Shown: positions 1 to 5,787, numbered from the stretch's first letter. The stretch is 6,644 nt of DNA from AP-16 sp036395835 (GCA_036395835.1 DASWCW010000240.1:1-6644), one strand, 5' to 3'. The notes: generated by a model not told the origin, from the sequence alone. Numbers and translations are program-made.

Positions 1-1
1 G

Positions 2-166
2 AACGCCAGGACCATCTTCAGCGAGATGGACGAAGGACCGACCAAAGTGCACTATCAGGTCGGCTACAGTTACCGTATTTCGCGGCATACCGAAAATCTG
101 CTCGATGCGCTCCGTGCCGTCCAAGAACTATCCTTACGAGAGCACAATCGTGAAGAGGTGCATTGA
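2..166 (+). CDS. C-terminal end of an unrecognised protein (5' truncated by window edge)
   Basis: An open frame enters from the left edge and runs 54 codons to a stop at 164-166. The translated piece reads like a real protein: mixed charged and aromatic residues with a Tyr-rich stretch (HYQVGYSYRI, about residues 17-26 of the fragment), then a probable amphipathic helix (ENLLDALRAVQEL) and a charged tail ending in EEVH. The stop is TGA and is followed in frame by TAG and another TGA (164-172), so termination is very tight. The next plus-strand gene begins 46 bp downstream, so the two could be co-transcribed. I do not recognise the family, and no catalytic motif is visible in so short a piece. 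Coding status rests on amino-acid composition and the shared strand with the next gene; there is no start in view. Confidence 0.5.
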   Translation, partial: NARTIFSEMDEGPTKVHYQVGYSYRISRHTENLLDALRAVQELSLREHNREEVH

Positions 167-212
167 TAGTGATTGAGCCGGTCCTTAGAGTTCTCCCCGG
201 CTAAATTTTATT

Positions 213-896
213 ATGACGCACCAAGTCTATCCGACCGTCAGCAACACTCCAAAACTATCGGTTCAACCCTTGATTCGGGAAGCCATCGCCCGACTAGTCC
301 CTGATGTCGATGGGACGTGTCGCTTCGGTCGTTATCGGGTGCATATTAGTCCCACCGGTTCCTGGTTGCAAATAGATGGCCGGAGATGGGAAATAGCATT
401 CCAAGACGTCACCCGGTATGTCTCGGATGGCCGGTGTAGGAACTCCCGATTAATGCCGACTGCTTGGGGGAAGATGTGGACCCTCCCGTCCAGACAGCCT
501 CCGACCCGGCCCGGTTTCAGGATTTCGGTGATCGGTACTAATGGCAAGAAACATACTGATATCTTCAAGACCGATGCAGGACGATTAGGGACGAGGACGG
601 AACTCGGACTTGGTTATGATATATGGCGATTGTCCAACCAACGTCGCCTGTGGAAGAAGCGACGAGTCCTGATTGCTGAGGTTTGTCCTCTGGCATCCGA
701 TGCGGTGATCAAGGAGAAGGTGGAATCAGGTTGGTGGCCGTCGAACAAACAGCGTCCGGCCGGTATGTATCGGTCTCGCTTCGATACCATCCAGGCGGCT
801 CTGCGAGAGAACAAGCGTATGAATGGCAAGCACGTCTATCATGGACGGGCGATCTGGGAGAGTAAGTTGCCACCGCCGCCATCGACCGTCATTTAG
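213..896 (+). CDS. Unrecognised basic protein, 227 aa
   Basis: This is the only substantial plus-strand frame in the left third. The frame is open only from 189 (TAG at 186-188) and ATG 213 is its first usual start codon. No good Shine-Dalgarno sequence precedes it; the bases just upstream are AT-rich. The product is strongly basic: by hand count 27 Arg and 13 Lys against 10 Asp and 8 Glu. It is also Trp-rich. Residues 36-80 look like beta strands (FGRYRVHI, SWLQIDGRRWEIAF) and hold two DGR motifs, 17 residues apart, encoded by an identical 9-base repeat (375-383 and 426-434). The middle has a basic patch, RRLWKKRR, at 144-151; the C-terminal third looks helical and the end is Pro-rich. There is no signal peptide or membrane segment. 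The charge suggests nucleic-acid or ribosome contact, but that is inference only. I do not recognise the family. Base composition (48% GC at 541-660) differs from the core genes and suggests acquired DNA. Confidence 0.6.
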   Translation: MTHQVYPTVSNTPKLSVQPLIREAIARLVPDVDGTCRFGRYRVHISPTGSWLQIDGRRWEIAFQDVTRYVSDGRCRNSRLMPTAWGKMWTLPSRQPPTRPGFRISVIGTNGKKHTDIFKTDAGRLGTRTELGLGYDIWRLSNQRRLWKKRRVLIAEVCPLASDAVIKEKVESGWWPSNKQRPAGMYRSRFDTIQAALRENKRMNGKHVYHGRAIWESKLPPPPSTVI

Positions 897-930
897 CCAC
901 TCAAAGAATAGCCAGGGGTGTCGGGAAATA

Positions 931-1107
931 GGGCTGTCCCCCCGCCAGAGCCGCCCCAGGGCCCGCCGCTGCTTCCCCCGTCTCCGGTGCCCCCCCGTTC
1001 ATCGCCGCTCCTGGGGCTCCCTAGGGGCCTCATACAACAGCCCCGCCCTCAGCTATGAACCGAGAGCGGGGCTGCTGATGGGGGCCGGACGCAACGTAGG
1101 ACAGCCC
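931..1107. repeat. Long-range inverted repeat enclosing a hairpin
   Basis: GGGCTGTCC at 931-939 is an exact reverse complement of GGACAGCCC at 1099-1107. Pairing them would close a domain of about 160 nt that contains the hairpin at 1038-1074. The sequence is GC-rich, so a 9-base match at this distance can arise by chance; the value is in its position around another stem. Confidence 0.35.
1038..1074. repeat. Strong GC hairpin, 9-bp perfect stem
   Basis: CAGCCCCGC (1038-1046) pairs exactly with GCGGGGCTG (1066-1074). After one C/A mismatch, CTC (1048-1050) pairs with GAG (1062-1064), leaving an 11-nt loop. It lies about 140 bp after the stop of the basic-protein gene. It is not followed by a T tract on either strand, so it is not a standard intrinsic terminator. 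A second copy of the left arm, AGCCCCGC at 1142-1149, could pair with the right arm instead. Confidence 0.5.
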
Positions 1108-1156
1108 CTCTTCGGCGTGATGTTCTTAGCTCTGCGGTAAAAGCCCCGCACGGTTG

Positions 1157-1192
1157 TAAGCTCGGGCGGAAATAGTGAAGTTCCCGAGTTTG
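1157..1192. repeat. Hairpin with CTCGGG/CCCGAG core
   Basis: CTCGGG at 1161-1166 pairs with CCCGAG at 1183-1188. The stem extends outward by A-T and G-T pairs to about 1157 and 1192, leaving a 16-nt loop. Only three T residues follow on the plus strand, too few for a convincing terminator. On the RNA level it would be a moderately stable stem-loop directly downstream of the 931-1149 block. Confidence 0.4.
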
Positions 1193-1295
1193 GTCGTCCC
1201 AACGGCTGATTAGGCCTCCGACACCGCCACGCCTGGTTTCATGTCAACCAATCCGCCATCCTCGAACAAACAAACCCGGTCGAGGAACCCGGGGA

Positions 1296-1310
1296 CACAT
1301 TGCCAATGTG
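1296..1310. repeat. Perfect 15-nt dyad CACATTG-C-CAATGTG
   Basis: Two 7-base arms are exact reverse complements around a single central C. The spacing is too tight for an RNA hairpin and is what a dimeric DNA-binding protein's operator would look like. No gene start lies close on either strand, so an operator role is only a possibility. It sits in a locally AT-richer patch. Confidence 0.4.
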
Positions 1311-1345
1311 ATTCTAATTTAGTGTTGTCATTCAAGGTGTGAGCG

Positions 1346-1410
1346 GTGACAAGGGGGCGCGGCTGATAGGGTAAGGCTAAACCCCAGCAGCCGCGCCTCG
1401 CCCTGGTCAC
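1346..1410. repeat. 65-nt imperfect hairpin with 9-bp perfect core
   Basis: The core arms GCGCGGCTG (1357-1365) and CAGCCGCGC (1388-1396) match exactly and extend outward by G-C, G-T and G-C pairs to 1354 and 1399. An inner stem GGGT (1369-1372) with ACCC (1381-1384) leaves an 8-nt loop. An outer stem GTGAC (1346-1350) with GTCAC (1406-1410) closes the whole element. The three nested segments separated by small internal loops look like a folded RNA. There is no T tract on either side. Confidence 0.5.
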
Positions 1411-1466
1411 TCAAGCCGCAAACCCAAGAAAACGGCGAGCGCCCGGGGCAGGATATAGGGACCGGC

Positions 1467-1516
1467 CGATAGGAGGGGAAGCCGCTGGTGAGCCCCTATC
1501 GAAGCCAGCCGCTTCC
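1467..1516. repeat. Two interlocked, mutually exclusive hairpins
   Basis: Stem A pairs CGATAGG (1467-1473) plus GG (1475-1476) with 1493-1501, skipping one bulged A at 1474. Stem B pairs GGAAGCCGCTGG (1477-1488) with CCAGCCGCTTCC (1505-1516), with a single C/C mismatch. The arms occur in the order A, B, A, B. That is the topology of an H-type pseudoknot, but the linkers (0, 4 and 3 nt) look too short to span stems of 9 and 12 bp. The two stems are therefore more likely alternatives. The same holds for RNA from either strand. Confidence 0.5.
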
Positions 1517-1604
1517 GGTTGTATTCCAGTAGAAACGGGGTCGGCGGGCAGGGTCGGTGCGCCTTTCGGGTATTGGTTGCATTAGTGTTATTCTCGCAAC
1601 CCCG

Positions 1605-1657
1605 GCATAGTATTTCGAGCAGCGATTTTCGAGGAGCATAGTCCCGGTCATAGTCCC
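1605..1657. repeat. Cluster of short direct repeats
   Basis: CATAGTCCC occurs at 1637-1645 and 1649-1657, a 12-bp period, and CATAGT occurs once more at 1606-1611. Between them TTTCGAGCAGC (1613-1623) and TTTCGAGGAGC (1627-1637) are near-identical copies 14 bp apart. The pattern resembles a small iterated protein-binding site, but with two copies of each unit it could also be slippage. No adjacent gene start supports a function. Confidence 0.35.
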
Positions 1658-1857
1658 TACGACGGGGATGTCTGGGGGCGAGAAGGCAAGTCATTGCAGC
1701 ACCGGCATAATCCGATGTCGGCCGGGGTGGCAAGGGCTGCGGCCACGCATGCGCCCACCCGAGATTTCCCCTCCCGCTGCCTGCTCATGATCGGCCCGCA
1801 CCCCCGGTTCGTGGCGTTATAGCAGGCCGACCATGGCGTCCCCAAGGCAGCGGACGG

Positions 1858-2445
1858 TCAAGCCCGGGCGTCGTCCTTCAGGCGCGCGTAGAGCAGATGG
1901 TCCTGCCAAATGCCGTTGATGCACAGATATTCGCGCGCATAGCCCTCGCGGGTAAATCCGGTCTTCTCCAGCAGGCGAATCGAGGCAGCGTTGGTGGGAA
2001 TGCAGGCCGCCTCCACGCGATGCAGCCGCAGTGCGCCGAACGCGAACGGCAGCAGCGCGCCAACCGCCGCGGTCATGTGCCCGCAGCGAGCGTAGGGCTC
2101 GCCGATCCAATATCCGAGGTTCCCCGCCTGGGCGACGCCGCGGCGCACGTTGGCCAAGGTCAGGCCACCCAAGAGTACCTGGTCGCTGCCGCGGAAAATG
2201 AAGAAGGCATAGGATTGGTCGCTGCGCTGGTCCTCGGCGTAGCGGCGCAGGCGCCGGCGGAACGCCGCGCGCGTAAGATCATCCGCCGGCCAGGTCGGCT
2301 CCCAGGGGACGAGGAAAGCCCGGCTGGCCTCGCGCAGCGCCGCCCATTCGGCGTAGTCGCCGGGGCCGGGCGTCCGCAGCGTCACCCCGTCGCCTTCGAC
2401 GATCGGAAGCGGATCGGAAAAATTGGCGGTACGGAAGAATGCCAT
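1858..2445 (-). CDS. GNAT-family N-acetyltransferase, RimJ/RimL type
   Basis: This 195-residue protein should transfer an acetyl group from acetyl-CoA to an amine. Family members closest in layout acetylate the N-terminal residue of ribosomal proteins (RimJ, RimL) or other proteins, but the substrate cannot be read from sequence. The N-terminus has the usual lead VTLRTPGPGDYAEW (residues 21-34). Motif A is near 107-131, with strand NLGYWIGEPYA and the acetyl-CoA pyrophosphate loop RCGHM (120-124), where many relatives have a second small residue. Motif B follows as NAASIRLLEKTGF (152-164) and the end has the typical INGIWQDHLLYARL (176-189). Length fits the family. The start is the ATG at 2443-2445 with only a weak GGAA upstream. 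It is the last gene of the minus-strand run, 63 bp after the M16 peptidase stop, so probably co-transcribed. Family confidence is high; the rimJ label would be a guess. Confidence 0.9.
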   Translation of the reverse strand: MAFFRTANFSDPLPIVEGDGVTLRTPGPGDYAEWAALREASRAFLVPWEPTWPADDLTRAAFRRRLRRYAEDQRSDQSYAFFIFRGSDQVLLGGLTLANVRRGVAQAGNLGYWIGEPYARCGHMTAAVGALLPFAFGALRLHRVEAACIPTNAASIRLLEKTGFTREGYAREYLCINGIWQDHLLYARLKDDARA

Positions 2446-2508
2446 GCGATCATTCCGCTCGCAGCCGAGTGCCCGAACAGATTGGTTGAAATCTGATGCG
2501 GCGCCGGT

Positions 2509-3777
2509 TCACGCGGCCTGGCGGCCGAAACTTTCAGCGATTGCGGCCGCGCTTTCAAGCCCGGCCGGTCCGAGTGCCGCGAATGCCGGCGGGCTGCGCC
2601 GGATCAATTCGCGCCCCGCGGCCCGCGCCCTCTCCACCGTGACGGCGTCGACCTTGGCAATGATTTCCTCGATCGTGAGCGGCCGGCCGTGGGCGAAAAT
2701 CTGCCGCGCGAGCTGCTCGGCGCGCGCGCTCGAGCTTTCCAGCGCCATCAGCAGGCCGGCCTTCATTTGCGCCTTGGCGCGGTCGACTTCCTTGGCGTCG
2801 AGGTCGGCGGCGGCGGCGGCAAGCTGGTCGACCACGACGCGCATCAGCTCGGACGCATCGGCAGCGTCGGTGCCGGCGTAGAGGCCGAACATGCCCGTGT
2901 CCGAATAGGGCGAGTGGAACGTGTAGATCGCGTAGCACAAGCCGCGCTTCTCCCGCACCTCCTGGAACAGCCGGGACGACATGCCGCCGCCCACGATGTT
3001 GGTGAAGACCTGCAGCGCGTAGAGCTCGGGGTCGCGCTGCGGCACCCCTTCGAGCGCGAGCGCGATGTGGACCTGCTCGAGATCGCGCGCCTCGACGCGA
3101 ATGCCGCCCCCGAACTTGGCAGGATCGGGCACCGGCGCGGCGGAGCCGTTGAAGGCGGAGAAACGCCGCTCCACTTCCACGACCACGGCGCGATGCTCGA
3201 CCGCGCCCGCCGCCGCCACCACCATGTCGGGCGCGCGATAATTGCGGCCGAGATAGGCCCGCAGCCGCGCGCCGTCGAACGAACGGATGCTCGCGGGCGT
3301 GCCCAAAATGGAGCGCCCGACCGGCTGCGCGGGAAACGCGGTCGCCTGCAGGTGATCGAACACGATGTCGTCGGGCGTATCCTCGGCGGCGCCGATCTCC
3401 TGCACGATGACGTTCTGCTCGCGGACCAGCTCCTCCGGATCGAACGCCGGGTCGGCGAGAATGTCGGAGAGCACGTCGAGCGCCAGCGGCACGTCGGCCC
3501 GGAGCACGCGCGCGTAATAGGCGGTCATCTCCACGCTCGTCGACGCGTTGAGATCGCCGCCCACCGCCTCGATCTCCTCGGCGATCTGTCGCGCGGTGCG
3601 CCGCGAGGTGCCTTTGAAGGCCATGTGCTCCAACAGGTGCGCAATGCCGTGCTCGTCGTCGCGCTCGTCGCGGCCGCCGCAGCCGACCCACACCCCGAGC
3701 GAGGCGGTCTCGAGATGCGGCATGGCGTCGGTGATCACGACGAGGCCGGAGGCAAGGCGCGTCAACTCCACGGTCAT
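2509..3777 (-). CDS. M16-family zinc metallopeptidase (pitrilysin / processing-peptidase type)
   Basis: This 422-residue protein is a zinc endopeptidase of the single-length M16B class, related to the beta subunit of mitochondrial processing peptidase. The inverted zinc motif HLLEH is complete at residues 47-51: His47 and His51 bind zinc and Glu50 is the catalytic base. The third ligand is Glu127, in the stretch VIVQEIGAAEDTPDD, at the usual 76-residue distance. The second half carries the conserved Gly-rich and basic block GGGMSSRLFQEVREKRGLCY (263-282). Both core domains are present and the length is normal. There is no signal peptide, so a cytoplasmic site is expected. Its ATG overlaps the thrC stop in ATGA (3774-3777), with GGGAG just upstream inside thrC, which suggests coupled translation. 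M16B enzymes often work with an inactive partner; none is visible here. The natural substrate is unknown. Confidence 0.96.
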   Translation of the reverse strand: MTVELTRLASGLVVITDAMPHLETASLGVWVGCGGRDERDDEHGIAHLLEHMAFKGTSRRTARQIAEEIEAVGGDLNASTSVEMTAYYARVLRADVPLALDVLSDILADPAFDPEELVREQNVIVQEIGAAEDTPDDIVFDHLQATAFPAQPVGRSILGTPASIRSFDGARLRAYLGRNYRAPDMVVAAAGAVEHRAVVVEVERRFSAFNGSAAPVPDPAKFGGGIRVEARDLEQVHIALALEGVPQRDPELYALQVFTNIVGGGMSSRLFQEVREKRGLCYAIYTFHSPYSDTGMFGLYAGTDAADASELMRVVVDQLAAAAADLDAKEVDRAKAQMKAGLLMALESSSARAEQLARQIFAHGRPLTIEEIIAKVDAVTVERARAAGRELIRRSPPAFAALGPAGLESAAAIAESFGRQAA

Positions 3778-5186
3778 GCGGCGGCTCCCTGGGCGGCGCG
3801 GCTGGCGCCGAGAATGAAACGCTCGACGGCGGTCTGATCGGCGGGAAGCACCTGCATCCGCTCGGGCCGATCGGCCAAGTCACTGAGCCAAGCCGGCAGC
3901 TGCGGCATAATTCCGGCGGCGCGCGCGACCGCTTCGGGAAATTTGCCGGGATGCGCGGTCGAAAGCACCACCATCGGCACGCTGCGATCGCCGCCTTCCT
4001 TCTCGGCGACCGCGAACGCGACCGCGCTGTGCGGGTCGAGCAGATAATCGGCCTCGCGACGCAGGGTGCGGATCGTGGCCGCGGTCTCCTCCTCGTCGGC
4101 CCGGTCCGCCGAGAAGCGGGCGCGGATCGCGGCGAGCGCGCTCGCACCGATCGTGAAGCGGCGCGACTGGGCGAGCGAGCCCATCAGGGCGCGCACCGCG
4201 TCGGAATCGCGGTCGTAGGCATCGAACAGCAGGCGCTCGAAATTCGAGGAGACCTGAATGTCCATGGACGGCGAGGTCGTGGCGATGACGTCGCGGACCT
4301 CGTAGGTGCCGGTCTTGAGCGTCCGCACCAAAATGTCGTTGACGTTGGTGGCGACGACGAGGCGATCGATCGGCAGCCCCATGCGGGCCGCCACATAGCC
4401 GGCGAACACGTCGCCGAAATTCCCGGTTGGCACCGTGAACGCCGGCCGGCGCGCCGGCGCGCCGAGCGCGAGCGCGGCGGCGAAATAATAGATGGCCTGC
4501 GCCACGACCCGCGCCCAATTGATGGAATTGACCGCGGAGAGCCGCACGCGATCGCGGAAGGATGCATGCGCGAACAATCCCTTCACGATCGCCTGGCAAT
4601 CGTCGAACGTGCCTTCGATCGCGAGCGCGTGGACGTTGGGATCGGGCACGCTCGTCATCATCTTGCGCTGCACGTCGGAGATGCGGTTCTGCGGGAACAG
4701 CACCACCACGTCGACCTGGGCGCAGGCGCGGAACGCTTCGACCGCGGCACCGCCGGTATCGCCCGAGGTCGCGCAGATCACGGTCGCCCGTTCGCCGCGC
4801 TGGCGCAGCACATGGTCCATGAGCCGGGCGAGCAGCTGCATGGCCAGATCCTTGAAGGCGAGCGTCGGCCCGTGGAACAGCTCGAGGACGAAGGTCCGGG
4901 GTCCGAGCTGGATCAGGGGAACGACCGCGGGATGCCGGAAGGCGCCGTAGGCCTCCCGGGTCATGCGGGCGAGATCGCTTTCCGGGATCGCGCCATCGAC
5001 GAAGGGCCGCAGGATCTCGAGGGCGAGCTCCGGATACGGCAGGCCGGCCAAGCCGGCGATCTGCTCCGGGGCGAAAACCGGCCAGGACTCAGGCACATAG
5101 AGCCCGCCGTCGCGGGCGAGCCCGGCCAGCATGGCCTCGACGAAAGACAGCGGCGGACCCTCGCCGCGGGTGGAAATATAGCGCAC
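3774..5186 (-). CDS. thrC: Threonine synthase
   Basis: The enzyme converts O-phospho-L-homoserine and water to L-threonine and phosphate, the last step of threonine synthesis, using pyridoxal phosphate in the cytoplasm. At 470 residues it belongs to the long proteobacterial/fungal class. It opens with the class-typical MRYISTRGEG. The cofactor lysine is Lys112 in HGPTLAFKDLAMQLL (105-119). The phosphate-binding and substrate loops are visible as SGDTGGAA (141-148), NSINWARV (220-227) and PTGNFGDV (253-260). The C-terminal HPGKFPEAV (412-420) is also typical. All key residues are present, so it should be active. The start is a GTG at 5184-5186, chosen because the protein begins exactly at the conserved N-terminus and GAAGGA lies 7 nt upstream. 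Its stop overlaps the start of the M16 gene. A transcript reading on into the acetyltransferase is likely. I saw no leader-peptide attenuator in the 127 bp upstream. Confidence 0.98.
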   Translation of the reverse strand: MRYISTRGEGPPLSFVEAMLAGLARDGGLYVPESWPVFAPEQIAGLAGLPYPELALEILRPFVDGAIPESDLARMTREAYGAFRHPAVVPLIQLGPRTFVLELFHGPTLAFKDLAMQLLARLMDHVLRQRGERATVICATSGDTGGAAVEAFRACAQVDVVVLFPQNRISDVQRKMMTSVPDPNVHALAIEGTFDDCQAIVKGLFAHASFRDRVRLSAVNSINWARVVAQAIYYFAAALALGAPARRPAFTVPTGNFGDVFAGYVAARMGLPIDRLVVATNVNDILVRTLKTGTYEVRDVIATTSPSMDIQVSSNFERLLFDAYDRDSDAVRALMGSLAQSRRFTIGASALAAIRARFSADRADEEETAATIRTLRREADYLLDPHSAVAFAVAEKEGGDRSVPMVVLSTAHPGKFPEAVARAAGIMPQLPAWLSDLADRPERMQVLPADQTAVERFILGASRAAQGAAA

Positions 5187-5193
5187 CGGCCGA

Positions 5194-5199
5194 TCCTTC
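5194..5199 (-). promoter_or_regulatory. Ribosome binding site fixing the thrC GTG start
   Basis: On the minus strand GAAGGA is followed by a 7-nt spacer and then GTG. There is no ATG at the family-conserved N-terminus, so this site decides the start. Confidence 0.7.
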
Positions 5200-5313
5200 A
5201 GGTCGGCCGCACCCTATTCGCAAGGCGGAGCCCGTACAAGAAACAGCACTCTGGCGGCCGGCAAATGCACCCCGTTTCAACGGAAAGGGCTTCCTGGACG
5301 GGATCCGGGCCGC

Positions 5314-5682
5314 TTACGACCAGTGATGCCGGTAGCTCCAGTGGTGCCCGCGTCCCCAGTACGGACCCCGGTAGTCCCGATGGGCGCCGTAATAGTCCCA
5401 GCGCGGCGCGCCATAATAAACCGCGGGGCCGACCGGCCCGCAGGCTTGCCGCCAGCCGCAGCCCCAGTAGCCGCACCGCCAAACCACGGGGCATGGCGGC
5501 TCGACGAGGACGACCGCAGGGGGCCGCGGAACGACGGCGACGGGCGGCGCGGCGGCGGGCGGCGGAACCTCCGCGACCGGCGGCGGGGCCTCCGGGTAGA
5601 AGTCGGCGGCCTCGGCGTTCGAGAACGCCCCGGCCGAAACGATCGCGGCTGCGGCAGTGACTGCGAGAACCATGTTACGCAT
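5314..5682 (-). CDS. Small exported Pro-rich / Tyr-Gly-Trp-His-rich protein, 122 aa
   Basis: The protein begins with a clear Sec signal peptide (MRNMVLAVTA then an Ala-rich core), with likely cleavage after AEA at residue 25. The mature form starts ADFYPEAPPP. Residues 31-65 are a Pro/Ala/Val-rich, probably extended segment. Four cysteines follow at 64, 70, 74 and 81, in a short block with two CG pairs and aromatic residues. The last 35 residues are dominated by Tyr, Gly, Arg, Trp and His and end RGHHWSYRHHWS. I chose the ATG at 5682 because GGGAGG lies 5 nt upstream; the longer frame from 5748 would bury the signal peptide. Small secreted proteins of this make-up are common in rhizobia, but I know of no defined function. 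The four Cys could form disulfides in the periplasm, and the His-rich tail could bind metal; both are inference. Either an extracytoplasmic linker or an envelope-surface protein would fit. Confidence 0.8.
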   Translation of the reverse strand: MRNMVLAVTAAAAIVSAGAFSNAEAADFYPEAPPPVAEVPPPAAAPPVAVVPRPPAVVLVEPPCPVVWRCGYWGCGWRQACGPVGPAVYYGAPRWDYYGAHRDYRGPYWGRGHHWSYRHHWS

Positions 5683-5686
5683 GACA

Positions 5687-5693
5687 TCCTCCC
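5687..5693 (-). promoter_or_regulatory. Ribosome binding site for the small exported protein
   Basis: GGGAGGA on the minus strand sits 4 nt before the ATG at 5682. It is the strongest such site in the window and supports the shorter start that gives a clean signal peptide. Confidence 0.75.
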
Positions 5694-5748
5694 GGTATCG
5701 CCAAGCTGCAGGGATCAACCCAGTATCCGCGACTATGATCGGCGTCAT

Positions 5749-5787
5749 CTGAACGGGGCATGATGCGAGGCTTCACGACCCGTTCAG
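5749..5787 (-). terminator. Hairpin straddling the CAP-gene stop; terminator-like
   Basis: CTGAACGGG (5749-5757) and CCCGTTCAG (5779-5787) are exact reverse complements around a 21-nt loop. One arm lies in the last codons of the CAP gene and the other beyond its stop at 5773-5775. No T tract follows on the minus strand, so it may be a 3'-end stabilising or processing stem, or a Rho-dependent end, rather than a classic intrinsic terminator. Confidence 0.4.

Larger units (their letters stand above)
897..1857. other. Gene-free stretch, 961 bp, rich in inverted repeats
   Basis: No frame here gives a believable protein. The frames that stay open (for example 1210-1410 and 1407-1733 on the minus strand, 823-1140 on the plus strand) are short, Arg/Pro/Ser-rich, overlap hairpins and lack good ribosome binding sites. 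The stretch lies between the plus-strand accessory genes and the 3' end of the minus-strand acetyltransferase gene, so transcription converges into it. What it does hold is a series of inverted repeats, listed separately, and a small cluster of direct repeats. I looked for tRNA T-loop signatures, the RNase P and signal-recognition-particle RNA consensus strings, group II intron domain V, and transposase remnants, and saw none. It could be non-coding RNA, decayed mobile DNA or simple intergenic filler. Confidence 0.6.

Noticed and set aside
823..1140. 105-residue plus-strand frame overlapping the basic-protein gene
   Set aside because: Arg/Ser/Pro-rich, begins inside another gene in a shifted frame and crosses a strong hairpin.
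1346..1410. Hairpin read as an intrinsic terminator for the GNAT operon
   Set aside because: It lies about 450 bp beyond the GNAT stop and has no T tract on the minus strand.
1210..1733. Minus-strand frames of 66 and 108 residues that might follow the GNAT gene
   Set aside because: No ribosome binding site, odd composition, and they overlap the hairpins and direct repeats. The RDYDRDYA piece is only the translation of a 12-bp direct repeat.
1783..1846. Possible tRNA at the island edge (GGTTCGTGG-like string)
   Set aside because: It lacks the invariant T-loop pattern, and no acceptor, D or anticodon arms could be paired around it.
1897..2496. 199-residue open frame on the plus strand
   Set aside because: Antisense to the GNAT gene, which shows clear acetyl-CoA motifs in its own frame.
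2689..3837. 382-residue open frame on the plus strand
   Set aside because: Antisense to the M16 peptidase, with the same low-complexity Arg/His/Gly composition.
2555..4147. 530-residue open frame on the minus strand
   Set aside because: It is a shifted frame of thrC and the M16 gene, extremely Arg/Pro/Ala-rich, and both real genes in that place have intact motifs.
3951..5660. 569-residue open frame on the plus strand
   Set aside because: It runs antisense to thrC and the small exported gene, is rich in Arg, Gly, Glu and His, and resembles no protein. Long antisense frames are expected in high-GC coding DNA.
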